A stretch of DNA of 64,000 bases from Vibrio campbellii CAIM 519 = NBRC 15631 = ATCC 25920. Its GTDB lineage: Bacteria > Pseudomonadota > Gammaproteobacteria > Enterobacterales > Vibrionaceae. The notes beneath the pieces are model-generated. The model saw only the letters and a program-made list of their open reading frames with translations. It had not been told where the DNA came from and did no database searches. Within the stretch, counting starts at the first letter, position 1. Each line of letters starts with the position of its first letter. The stretch is taken from assembly GCF_002163755.1 (NCBI RefSeq), contig NZ_CP015864.1:1674001-1738000 (forward strand). Direction: 5' to 3'. Positions 52,736 to 61,510 of this stretch are shown here, in pieces. A program made the translations under genes and the position numbers.

Positions 52736-53908
52736 TTAAAAATCAATATCTGAAATGTCGAAAGTAACCAGTTCAATAAGATATTTGATGATAGATATGA
52801 CACAAGCTATGCCAGCACAGCCGATTAAAGTCATCGCCAAATCACCAAACTCAGCAGCTCTGTGAAGGCCAAATCCGATGACCAGGTAGTAGAACAAGCC
52901 CAATAGTGCACCGGCACTCCCTAAGTTATCGCGATAATGTGTTAACGCACCACTTAAAAGGTTTGGTATGGTCAGCCCAAAGGATAGGGATACCAATACC
53001 ATAGGGATGAAAAACCAGATAGACTCTTGCATCATGAAAACGCAAAGGCCACATATTAAAAGCAAGAATGAAGCAAACATCACAATTTTTTCTTGGCTAA
53101 AATGCATGCGTATTAATTTCATATTGATAAGAGAACCTAATACGGAGCCCAGTGCAAGTATAAACCCTGTGTTACCAAAAAAGTTGACACTTGCACCCAG
53201 TTTCTCAAACATAAATGGTGCGATGCTGTAGTAAGAAAACAGCGCGATATTAAACAAACCTATCATGACTGTGATGTACCAGATATGCGCATCGGTCAGC
53301 ATTTTTATACCAACAGTCAATAAGCTACTTTTTTTAGTGTGTTCTGGTCTTGTCTCTGGCAATTTTAACAATGACCAAATTAATAGAGTAACGATGAACA
53401 CAACCATAGCGATGAACACCAATTGGTATCCGCCGAGTGAAGTTAACCAACTGCCAGCGAGCATCCCAACTACCGGACTAATACCGACAGATGTACCAGC
53501 AATTGAGAAAACGTGACTGAGCTCTTTGCCACGGTAGCCATCACGAATAATAGTCTGAGTACAGACGGAGCCAACAGCCGCACCAAATGCGCAACAACCA
53601 AAACCGGCGAGCAATAAATTGAATGTTGGTGCAAGCATGGTAAATATGGCTGAGATAATAAATACGACCAGTCCAAGTAGCGTTGATGGCCTTCGGCCTA
53701 CGATGTCACACATTCTCCCCCAAAAAACCACTCCAAAGGCAAAAGCGAAAAAGAAAATTGACATTGCTTTTGAGGCTTCATTGCTACTAACACTAAACGT
53801 ACTTTTCACGGAAGTCAGTGCAGGGCTGTACATTGTTTCGATGATTTGTGGAAACATCAAGAGCACAATCGCTAAAGGAATGGACACTTTTTCTATTAAT
53901 TTATTCAC
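52736..53908 (-). CDS. MFS efflux transporter, tandem copy A (Bcr/CflA-like)
   Basis: Protein of 390 residues with 12 membrane helices. Motif A (GRMCDIVGRRPSTLLG) and the IIETMYSPALTSVKSTF opening mark the Bcr/CflA drug:H+ antiporter group. It is about 89% identical to copy B at 54238 by eye (about 40 substitutions in 390, no gaps), so the two arose by recent tandem duplication and have begun to diverge. The substrate is unknown. The upstream 150 bases resemble those of copy B, including promoter-like sequence. Confidence 0.87.
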   Translation of the reverse strand: MNKLIEKVSIPLAIVLLMFPQIIETMYSPALTSVKSTFSVSSNEASKAMSIFFFAFAFGVVFWGRMCDIVGRRPSTLLGLVVFIISAIFTMLAPTFNLLLAGFGCCAFGAAVGSVCTQTIIRDGYRGKELSHVFSIAGTSVGISPVVGMLAGSWLTSLGGYQLVFIAMVVFIVTLLIWSLLKLPETRPEHTKKSSLLTVGIKMLTDAHIWYITVMIGLFNIALFSYYSIAPFMFEKLGASVNFFGNTGFILALGSVLGSLINMKLIRMHFSQEKIVMFASFLLLICGLCVFMMQESIWFFIPMVLVSLSFGLTIPNLLSGALTHYRDNLGSAGALLGLFYYLVIGFGLHRAAEFGDLAMTLIGCAGIACVISIIKYLIELVTFDISDIDF

Positions 53909-54170
53909 TTCTCAAATATTCCTCTATTTTTGAATGTTACTTAAATGCTCTAGTGAATCTTGTGTAAATGGCATTCGAGTACGGAGTTCACGCTTCTTGA
54001 TGTACGTGATGTGGCAAAGTGTACCTTTGTATTTGTCTGGTCTTATAATGATTAATAAGCAAAAAATATCAAAAGAAGGACATTTGCTTTAATAGAATCA
54101 AGCTCGAAGGGTGGTAGGTTATATGATGATGGTCAGAGTGATTTAGTCATCGATGTTACAACCGAAATAT
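53909..54170. promoter_or_regulatory. Duplicated promoter block of copy A
   Basis: The block from about 53930 to 54085 is a diverged copy of the copy B/AraC intergenic region (55430-55595). Shared parts are CATTCGAGTACG, AGTTCACGCTT, GTACGTGATGTG and TCTTATAATGA, then A-rich DNA with AAGGACA. The last shared part is the leader and ribosome site of the AraC gene; after it the similarity stops and no AraC coding sequence follows. Confidence 0.7.
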
Positions 54171-54204
54171 CAACCCCTTCTCGTTTGGACGTGGGAAGGG
54201 GTTG
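54171..54204. terminator. Hairpin downstream of the second duplicated MFS gene
   Basis: CAACCCCTTC pairs with GAAGGGGTTG around a 14-base loop. Same position and form as the hairpin after copy A. Confidence 0.65.
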
Positions 54205-54237
54205 AAGTGTTGATAGGTCTTTATTAAATCAATACTT

Positions 54238-55410
54238 TTAGGAATTGGTATCGGATGTCTTGAAAGTGACTAGCCCAACGAGATGCTTCATCATTGAAAT
54301 GACACATGCAACGGCAGCGCAGCCAATTAAAGTCATTGCCAAATCACCAAACTCAGCGGCTCTGTGAAGGCCAAATCCGATGACCAGATAGTAGAATAAG
54401 CCCAATAGTGCACCAGCACTCCCTAAGTGGTCTCGATAGTGAGTTAACGCGCCACTCAAAAGGTTAGGAATAGCCAATCCAAATGATAGGGATACCAATA
54501 CCACAGGAATGAAAAACCAAACGGACTCTTGCATTATGAACACGCCAAAACCGCTAATTAAAAGCAAGAATGAAGCAAACATCACAATCTTTTCGTGGCT
54601 TAAATGCATGCGTATTAATTTCATGTTGATAAGAGAACCTAATACGGATCCCAGAGCGAGTATGAACCCTGTGTTACCAAAAAAGTTGACACTTGCACCC
54701 AGTTTCTCAAACATAAATGGTGCGATGCTGTAATAAGAAAACAGCGCGATGTTAAACAAACCTACCATGATTGTGATGTACCAGATATGCGCATCGGTCA
54801 GCATTTTTATACCAACAGACAGCAAACTATCTTTTTTGGTGTGCTCTGGTTTTGTCTCTGGCAATTTGAACAAAGACCAAATTAATAAAGCCACGATGAA
54901 CACGACCATAGCGAAGAACACCCATTGGTATCCGCCGAATGAAGTTAACCAACTGCCAGCGAGCATTCCAACTACAGGGCTAATACCGATCGATGTGCCG
55001 ACAATCGAGAAAACGTGGCCGAGTTCTTTGCCATGGTAGCCATCACGAATAATAGTCTGAGTACAGACGGAGCCAACAGCCGCTCCAAATGCGCAACAAC
55101 CAAAACCAGCGAGTAACAAATTGAATGTTGGTGCAAGCATGGTAAAAATGGCTGCGATAATAAATACGACCAGTCCAAGTAGGGTTGATGGTCTTCGGCC
55201 TACGATGTCACACATTCTTCCCCAAAAAACCACACCAAAGGCAAAAGCGACAAAGAAAATTGACATAGCTTGTGCGGCTTCATTGCTACTGACACCGAAC
55301 GTACTTTTCACAGAAGTCAGTGCAGGGCTGTACATTGTTTCGATGATTTGCGGAAACATCAAAAGCACGACGGCCAACGGGATAGATACTTTTTCTATTA
55401 ATTTATTCAT
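54238..55410 (-). CDS. MFS efflux transporter, tandem copy B (Bcr/CflA-like)
   Basis: Protein of 390 residues, paralogous to copy A with the same motifs. Substitutions are scattered and concentrated in the C-terminal tail (FKTSDTNS versus FDISDIDF) and a few helices. It is divergent from an AraC-type regulator gene 191 bases away, the normal layout for a pump with its own activator. The regulator probably controls both copies because both keep the upstream block. Confidence 0.87.
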   Translation of the reverse strand: MNKLIEKVSIPLAVVLLMFPQIIETMYSPALTSVKSTFGVSSNEAAQAMSIFFVAFAFGVVFWGRMCDIVGRRPSTLLGLVVFIIAAIFTMLAPTFNLLLAGFGCCAFGAAVGSVCTQTIIRDGYHGKELGHVFSIVGTSIGISPVVGMLAGSWLTSFGGYQWVFFAMVVFIVALLIWSLFKLPETKPEHTKKDSLLSVGIKMLTDAHIWYITIMVGLFNIALFSYYSIAPFMFEKLGASVNFFGNTGFILALGSVLGSLINMKLIRMHLSHEKIVMFASFLLLISGFGVFIMQESVWFFIPVVLVSLSFGLAIPNLLSGALTHYRDHLGSAGALLGLFYYLVIGFGLHRAAEFGDLAMTLIGCAAVACVISMMKHLVGLVTFKTSDTNS

Positions 55411-55601
55411 TTTTCAGTTCTCAATATTTCCTCTATTTTTAAATGTTACTCAAACTTTGTAGTAAATGTTGAGTAAATGGTATTCGAGTACGAAGTTCAC
55501 GCTTTATGAGGTACGTGATGTGACAAAGTATACCTCGACTATCACTTGGTCTTATAATGAGAACAAAACTTAAAACATCAAAATAAGGACAGGGTGGTGC
55601 A
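55411..55601. promoter_or_regulatory. Divergent region between MFS copy B and the AraC-type regulator
   Basis: Contains the conserved block 55482-55560 also found upstream of copy A, with TATAAT at 55553. The AraC gene has AAGGACAGGGTGGTGC before ATG 55602. Operators for the regulator are likely inside the shared block (inference). Confidence 0.6.
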
Positions 55602-56375
55602 ATGGCATTGCTTTCGGAAAATCATAATTTTTGTGCTGATGAGCTAGATGGGTTGGTCATCGGAGTCGCAACCGATAGATCAGTTCATGATTCAGGTGTC
55701 CACTTTCACGAGAAGGACCAACTACTTTCTTCACAACATGGTTGTATGACTATAACGCTTGAGAATATAAAATATGTACTGCCACCGATGAGAGCAGCAT
55801 GGATTCCTAAAGGTGTATTGCACAATGCTCAGTCAACAAATGTGGCACAATACCGCTCTCTTTACTTTGACCCTTCACTGGCAGCGCGCCTGCCAAGGAA
55901 GATTCGAATCTTTGATGTTACGCCTCTTATGAGGCTTCTCATCGAGAGAATGGCTTTTTGGCCTTTCGAAAAACCTGAGAACGAACAGGTTAATACTCTT
56001 AATTTGTTTATAGAAGAGTTAAACAATTCCAAAGATGTCTATCTGCAACTGCCACTACCCAAAGATTATCGATTACAGTCTTGGATCGCGAAAATTGATG
56101 ATGAGGCCTTCACAGCACCTTCTTTAGCTCAGTTAAGTCAATTGGTTGGGGCGAGCGAAAAAACGATTACGAGGATCTTTAACCGTGAGACGGGCATGCC
56201 TTATCAAAGTTGGCGTCAACAGTGGCGTCTACTAGGTGCTATTGAGCTTTTATCGAGTGGGTCTAGGATCCCAGAAGTGGCAGATAGACTCGGTTTTTCT
56301 AGCGATAGTGCGTTTATCTATTTCTTCAGACAGAAAACGGGCCAGACACCTATGAATTTTATGAATGACTATTAG
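55602..56375 (+). CDS. AraC-family transcriptional regulator
   Basis: Protein of 257 residues. A cupin-like effector domain fills the N-terminal half (HFHEKDQLLSSQHGCMTITLE, PPMRAAWIPKGVLHNAQ). A C-terminal double HTH follows (LAQLSQLVGASEKTITRIFNRETGMPYQSWRQQWRL, then IPEVADRLGFSSDSAFIYFFRQKTGQTPMNF). It probably senses a small molecule and controls the divergent MFS pump(s), and possibly the RND operon 150 bases downstream on the same strand. Confidence 0.88.
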   Translation: MALLSENHNFCADELDGLVIGVATDRSVHDSGVHFHEKDQLLSSQHGCMTITLENIKYVLPPMRAAWIPKGVLHNAQSTNVAQYRSLYFDPSLAARLPRKIRIFDVTPLMRLLIERMAFWPFEKPENEQVNTLNLFIEELNNSKDVYLQLPLPKDYRLQSWIAKIDDEAFTAPSLAQLSQLVGASEKTITRIFNRETGMPYQSWRQQWRLLGAIELLSSGSRIPEVADRLGFSSDSAFIYFFRQKTGQTPMNFMNDY

Positions 56376-56527
56376 AGCCTAATTTTCACCGTTGAATCTA
56401 AAGTGATGGGATTGACAGTGTTACAAAAAATGCGTCCTTAAATTGATGTAATTTGTCTTTTATATTGTAAATGGTGCTTTGCATATCTTGTTAAATTCTC
56501 TATCCCTTGTGAATAGAGAATTTTTTT

Positions 56528-57703
56528 ATGTACAGAAAATTAAGCCTCTCACTTCTTCCTGTCCTACTTTTGGGGTGTGGGGGAACTGAAGACGTGCCGG
56601 TGGAACGCTCGCTTGTTGAAGTCGATACATTCATCGTACGGGAAACGGTCCAGCCGATCCTATTTAACTTACCTGGCTATACGAAGGCCTTTAAGGAGGC
56701 CGAAGTAAGACCTCAAGTCGACGGTATCATTATGGCTAAGTTGTTTGAAGAAGGTTCGTTTGTAAATAAAGGTCAGTCACTTTATCAAATTGATCCTGCT
56801 CAGTATAAAGCTAATTTGATGATGGCCAAGTCAAAAGTAGAAGCCGAGAGGGCATCGTTAGAGGCTACTAAGGCGAAATTAGACAGAACTAAGAAGCTTG
56901 TTCCAAGTGGCGCTGTTAGCAAAGAGCGGTTAGATGAGGACATGGCAAGCTATAAAGTGTCTGTTGCCTCACTCCATATTGCTGAAGCGTCGCTTCACCA
57001 AGCACAAATTGATTTAGACTATACAAAAGTCAAAGCTCCGATTTCTGGGATCATCAGCCAGTCTTACATCACAGATGGAGCTCTAGTAAGTTCTGGGCAA
57101 AATCAGATGCTTGCAAAAATTCAGCAATTAGATCCTATCAACGTTGATCTACGTCGTTCGACAACTGAAGTTTTGCGTTTGAAGCAGGCGAGTGAGCGTG
57201 GCGAACTGGTGCTTGATTCAACACCAACAGTCTCTATTACTGTTGGTGGCGATACTTCTTATCGTTCAAAGGCTAAGTTCACCGAAATCAATGTCGATCG
57301 AGATACCGATTCAGTTGTACTCAGAGCCGAATTTCCTAACCAAAACCGTCAATTTCTTCCTGGAATGTTCGTTCATACCTCCTTGAAAGTTGGGGAAGAT
57401 CCCCATGCTATCCTCGTGCCTCAAAAATCTGTAACGAGAAACAGCAAAGGTGAGTCGACGATCATGGTGATTGTAGAAGAGAGCAAAGTCGAACGGAGGG
57501 TCGTGGAAGTCGCGGAGGCAGTTGGAAAGAAATGGCGTGTCATTTCCGGCTTAGTTGAAGGTGACGAAATTGTTATCAGTAACTTGCAACGTATTCAAAG
57601 CGGGGACCGAGTTAAGGTAGATAATAGAGCGAGTGAGGCCACTAAACCTGCGTCGATCTCCTCGAAAGAGTTGGCAATCAATGATCAGGTCGGAGCACAA
57701 TAA
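56528..57703 (+). CDS. RND efflux periplasmic adaptor (AcrA/MexE-like lipoprotein)
   Basis: Protein of 391 residues with a lipoprotein signal ending LLLGC. The order is that of membrane-fusion proteins: barrel-sandwich half (VRPQVDGIIMAKLFEEGSFVNKGQSLYQIDP), alpha-helical hairpin (about 95-165), second half (IDLDYTKVKAPISGIIS), beta-barrel and membrane-proximal domain. It bridges the inner-membrane RND pump and a TolC-type channel. No outer-membrane factor gene is adjacent, so TolC elsewhere would be used. The stop overlaps the pump start (TAATG). A short AT-rich gap separates it from the AraC gene. Confidence 0.92.
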   Translation: MYRKLSLSLLPVLLLGCGGTEDVPVERSLVEVDTFIVRETVQPILFNLPGYTKAFKEAEVRPQVDGIIMAKLFEEGSFVNKGQSLYQIDPAQYKANLMMAKSKVEAERASLEATKAKLDRTKKLVPSGAVSKERLDEDMASYKVSVASLHIAEASLHQAQIDLDYTKVKAPISGIISQSYITDGALVSSGQNQMLAKIQQLDPINVDLRRSTTEVLRLKQASERGELVLDSTPTVSITVGGDTSYRSKAKFTEINVDRDTDSVVLRAEFPNQNRQFLPGMFVHTSLKVGEDPHAILVPQKSVTRNSKGESTIMVIVEESKVERRVVEVAEAVGKKWRVISGLVEGDEIVISNLQRIQSGDRVKVDNRASEATKPASISSKELAINDQVGAQ

Positions 57704-60700
57704 TGGCGAAATTCTTTATTGATAAACCCGTTTTTGCATGGGTGATTGCAATCTTGATAATGCTTTCTGGAGCACTTTCTATTACAAAGTTGCCTATTTC
57801 ACAATACCCTAGTATCGCTCCACCTACAGTTATGATCACTACTCGCTATAACGGTGCAAGTGCCAAGACAGTAGAGGACAGTGTCACACAGGTCATTGAA
57901 CAGTCAATTACAGGTATTGATAACTTACGATATCTCTCGTCGGCAAGCGATAGTTCTGGAAATGTGGAAATTACTATCACTTTTGAGGGTGGAACGGATC
58001 CTGATGTTGCACAAGTGCAAGTGCAAAACAAGCTTCAATCTGCTTTGCCGTTATTGCCCCTTGAAGTCCAACAGCAGGGGGTTAAAGTGAGTAAAGCAAG
58101 TTCGAATATCTTAATGATTGTTGGTTTGTATTCAAAGGATGGAAGCTTAGATAAGAATGATATATCTGACTTTGTTTTCTCAAAAATGAGTGAACCCCTA
58201 AGTCGCGTTCGAGGAGTTGGGGATATTCAAGTTTTTGGTGCACCCTATGCAATGCGAATCTGGCTCGACCCCTTCAAACTTGAAAAGTACAACCTAGCAA
58301 GCTCTGATGTAGTCAACGCCATAAAGCAACAAAACGTACAAGTTTCTGCTGGTCAATTTGGTACGACGCCTATGGAACAGGATACGCAGATTAACGCGGT
58401 TATTTCAGCTCAAAGTCGTCTTAGTTCTGCAAAAGAATTTCAGAAGATTGTCGTGAAATCTGACAGCACGGGGGCTCAAGTTACTCTGAAAGATATCGCC
58501 CGCGTTGAGTTGGGGGCAGACGATTATATTATGAAAAACTTTTATAATGGTTATCCTGCCGCAGCATTAGGTATTAAATTAGCAACAGGAGCGAATGCAA
58601 TACAAACCGCTGAAGCAGTGAAAAAAGCAGTGGATGAGCTACGTCCTTTTTTTCCAGACGGATTGGAAGTGGTATACCCTTATGACACTTCTCCTTTCGT
58701 TGAAAAGTCAATTGAAGGGGTCGTGCATACTTTGTTTGAAGCCGTGTTACTCGTATTTTTTGTTATGTACTTATTTTTACAAAACTTACGTGCGACGCTG
58801 ATACCCACGATTGCCGTTCCTGTTGTATTACTTGGTACTTTTGCCGTTTTGTATAGCTTTGGCTTGTCGATAAACATGCTAACGATGTTCGCCATGATTT
58901 TGGCTATTGGTTTGTTAGTAGATGATGCTATCGTCGTGGTTGAAAATGTCGAGCGAATAATGCACGAGGAGAATTTGAGCCCGAGAGAGGCAACTCACAA
59001 GTCTATGGGGCAAATATCAAGTGCTCTAGTCGGTATTGCGCTTACATTGTCAGCTGTTTTTGTACCTATGGCATTCATGTCAGGTTCCACTGGAGTTATC
59101 TATCGCCAGTTCTCAATAACGATTATTACCGCTATGGCGCTCTCTGTTATCGTTGCGTTAATACTGACACCAGCATTATGTGCCACAATGTTGAAGCCAG
59201 TAAATAAAGAGTCACAACCGAATAAGTTCTTTGCTTGTTTTAATCGAATGTTTGATGCTTTTACAGGCAATTATGAACGCACTGTCTCGTTTATGTTAAA
59301 CAGAACAATCCGGGTAATGCTTTTATTTGTGGTAATTTCCGCGGCAGGGACGTGGTATTTCACTACTCTACCTACTGCCTTTTTACCAGATGAGGATCAG
59401 GGTATTTTGTTCGCTCAGGTTGTCTTGCCTAGTAACTCAACGCAGGAACAAACCGAGCGAGAAATGGAGAAAGTTGAAAAGTATTTTTTAGAGCAAGAGT
59501 CAGACGTTGTTGAGAATGTTTTTACTGCATCAGGGTTTAGCTTTGCAGGCACTGGCAACAATATGGGTGTCGCTTTTATAGGCTTAAAAGACTGGAAAGA
59601 GCGTGAAAAACCAGGAACGGATGTTAAGTCTGTGGTCGCAAGATCTATGCAGTACTTTTCTACTATGAGAGATTCGATTGCTGTTTCATTTGCACCGCCT
59701 GCTGCTATTGAATTAGGGACGGCTACTGGCTTCAGTTTCTATCTGGAAGACCGCGGAGCGCACGGTCATGAGGCATTATTGAATGCCCGTGATGATTTGA
59801 TTCGTTTAGCGCAAAATAATAAGAATCTTGTTGGCGTTAGACCAAATGGTCAAGAGGATTCATCAATATATCAACTTGACATTGATATACAGAAAGTACT
59901 GTCTTTTGGGCTTTCTATGGATGATGTTAACTCTGTGTTGAGTACGGCTTTTGGTGGAACCTACGTCAATGACTTCCTCGACCAAGGAAGAGTTAAAAAA
60001 GTCTATGTTCAAAGTGATGAAAAGTATCGATTGTCGCCAAGCAATATCGGCTTGTGGTACGTGAAAAACAGCAACGGAGAAATGATATCGTTAAGCTCCT
60101 TCGTTTCTGGGCACTGGGAAAAAGGTTCCCCTCGTCTTGAGCGTTTTAATGGCGTCTCTGCCGTAAATATTCAGGGTGGCGTTATTGATGGCTACAGCAC
60201 GGGAGATGCAATGAGGGATATTGAAGCTCTATCGAAGCAGTTGCCTCCCGGCTTCTCTATTGCTTGGAATGGTTTGTCGTACGAGGAAAAGCAATCTGGT
60301 AGTCAAGCACCATTGCTTTATGTGTTGTCTGTTTTGATTGTGTTTCTTGTTCTTGCTGCCCTATACGAGAGTTGGTCAGTACCATTCTCCGTGCTGCTGG
60401 TAATACCACTTGGCGTTATTGGTACCCTCGCTGCTGTGGGAGTAAGAGGAATGGCAAATGATGTCTTTTTCCAGGTAGGTTTACTTACTACAGTTGGTCT
60501 AGCCACAAAGAACGCGATCCTAATCATTGAGTTTGCAAAAGAGAAATATACTCAAGGATGCTCTATTGTTGAGGCAACACTTGATGCTGTGAGGTCTCGC
60601 ATAAGACCAATTATAATGACGTCATTAGCATTCGGTCTTGGTGTGCTGCCCCTAGCTATCAGCCATGGTGTGAGTTCAGGTGCTAAAACTGTACTAGGTA

Positions 60701-60804
60701 CTTCTGTGCTCGGAGGTATGATGAGTTCTACGTTCTTGGGCGTATTTTTCGTGCCTGTATTTTTCATTGTAGTTGAGCGATGCTTCGGGCGACAAACGAA
60801 GTAA
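57703..60804 (+). CDS. RND multidrug efflux permease (AcrB/MexF family)
   Basis: Protein of 1033 residues with the HAE1 layout of two sets of membrane helices and large periplasmic loops. It begins MAKFFIDKPVFAWVIAILIML. The proton-relay residues are kept: D407 and D408 (GLLVDDAIVVVENVERIM) and K936 (ATKNAILIIEFAKEK). It exports drugs, detergents or bile-like compounds using the proton gradient, as a trimer with the adaptor at 56528 and TolC. The codon usage is more AT-rich than in malP, fitting a less expressed or acquired operon. Confidence 0.93.
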   Translation: MAKFFIDKPVFAWVIAILIMLSGALSITKLPISQYPSIAPPTVMITTRYNGASAKTVEDSVTQVIEQSITGIDNLRYLSSASDSSGNVEITITFEGGTDPDVAQVQVQNKLQSALPLLPLEVQQQGVKVSKASSNILMIVGLYSKDGSLDKNDISDFVFSKMSEPLSRVRGVGDIQVFGAPYAMRIWLDPFKLEKYNLASSDVVNAIKQQNVQVSAGQFGTTPMEQDTQINAVISAQSRLSSAKEFQKIVVKSDSTGAQVTLKDIARVELGADDYIMKNFYNGYPAAALGIKLATGANAIQTAEAVKKAVDELRPFFPDGLEVVYPYDTSPFVEKSIEGVVHTLFEAVLLVFFVMYLFLQNLRATLIPTIAVPVVLLGTFAVLYSFGLSINMLTMFAMILAIGLLVDDAIVVVENVERIMHEENLSPREATHKSMGQISSALVGIALTLSAVFVPMAFMSGSTGVIYRQFSITIITAMALSVIVALILTPALCATMLKPVNKESQPNKFFACFNRMFDAFTGNYERTVSFMLNRTIRVMLLFVVISAAGTWYFTTLPTAFLPDEDQGILFAQVVLPSNSTQEQTEREMEKVEKYFLEQESDVVENVFTASGFSFAGTGNNMGVAFIGLKDWKEREKPGTDVKSVVARSMQYFSTMRDSIAVSFAPPAAIELGTATGFSFYLEDRGAHGHEALLNARDDLIRLAQNNKNLVGVRPNGQEDSSIYQLDIDIQKVLSFGLSMDDVNSVLSTAFGGTYVNDFLDQGRVKKVYVQSDEKYRLSPSNIGLWYVKNSNGEMISLSSFVSGHWEKGSPRLERFNGVSAVNIQGGVIDGYSTGDAMRDIEALSKQLPPGFSIAWNGLSYEEKQSGSQAPLLYVLSVLIVFLVLAALYESWSVPFSVLLVIPLGVIGTLAAVGVRGMANDVFFQVGLLTTVGLATKNAILIIEFAKEKYTQGCSIVEATLDAVRSRIRPIIMTSLAFGLGVLPLAISHGVSSGAKTVLGTSVLGGMMSSTFLGVFFVPVFFIVVERCFGRQTK

Positions 60805-60827
60805 AATTAACGAATGTGAATATGGGT

Positions 60828-60861
60828 AAGCTCCCTTCTGCCTGCCTCGGGGGAGCTTTTC
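60828..60861 (+). terminator. Terminator of the RND operon
   Basis: AAGCTCCC pairs with GGGAGCTT around a 17-base loop, followed by TTCTC. It lies 25 bases after the permease stop. Confidence 0.7.
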
Positions 60862-61036
60862 TCCGCCATCATGCGCTTACCTTCAGACGTTTCCACAAAG
60901 AGCAGCTAAAAGCGGGCACGTTGATGATACCAACATGGTCATGTTTCGCCGTGCGCAGACTATTGTGCTGTATTAATACTATGTTCAGGTTCATCGTTTT
61001 AATATCTGCACCACTGTTAGAAATTTAGGAGCCTCG

Positions 61037-61411
61037 ATGACCACAAGCATGTCTGTAAATTCGGCGTCCGATGCCGCCTTTGTCCAAAAGCTGCAAGCGC
61101 CAGATGAGAAAACCTTCTGGCGTAAAATGAAAAACTCCGTCAAGAGAGTAGGCGAAGAGATTGCTGTTATGGGTATTAAATCATGGCTCGCGATGGCAGA
61201 CTCCAACACCTCTGTTCGCCACAAGGCTATTTTAGGTGGCGCGCTGGCTTACTTCGTCCTACCAACAGATATGGTGCCAGACGTGTTAGCAGGTGTCGGC
61301 TTTACCGATGACATGGCAGCATTGACTCTAGCGGCGAACTCGGTCGGCAATGCCATCACCGACGAGCATGAAGAGCAAGCGAGAGAAAAACTGAGTTCGA
61401 TGACGGAGTAG
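61037..61411 (+). CDS. DUF1232 (YkvA-like) protein
   Basis: Protein of 124 residues. The DUF1232 core is HKAILGGALAYFVLPTDMVPDVLAGVGFTDDMAALTLAANSV (about residues 65-110) with the conserved PxDxxPD motif. One hydrophobic segment lies inside it. The function of this family is unknown. Ribosome site AGGAGC. It is a single gene convergent with the symporter gene. Confidence 0.85.
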   Translation: MTTSMSVNSASDAAFVQKLQAPDEKTFWRKMKNSVKRVGEEIAVMGIKSWLAMADSNTSVRHKAILGGALAYFVLPTDMVPDVLAGVGFTDDMAALTLAANSVGNAITDEHEEQAREKLSSMTE

Positions 61412-61449
61412 GGCTGCTATGACCTATTCTTTAGATGGCAAATAAAATA

Positions 61450-61478
61450 AAAGCCCCGATGTTTCCATCGGGGCTTTC
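61450..61478. terminator. Bidirectional terminator between the DUF1232 and symporter genes
   Basis: AAAGCCCCGATG pairs with CATCGGGGCTTT around TTTC. A-rich on the left, so it also ends the minus-strand symporter gene. Confidence 0.85.
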
Positions 61479-61510
61479 ATTTAGACAGGATAGTTTAATC
61501 GTAGAACGAT

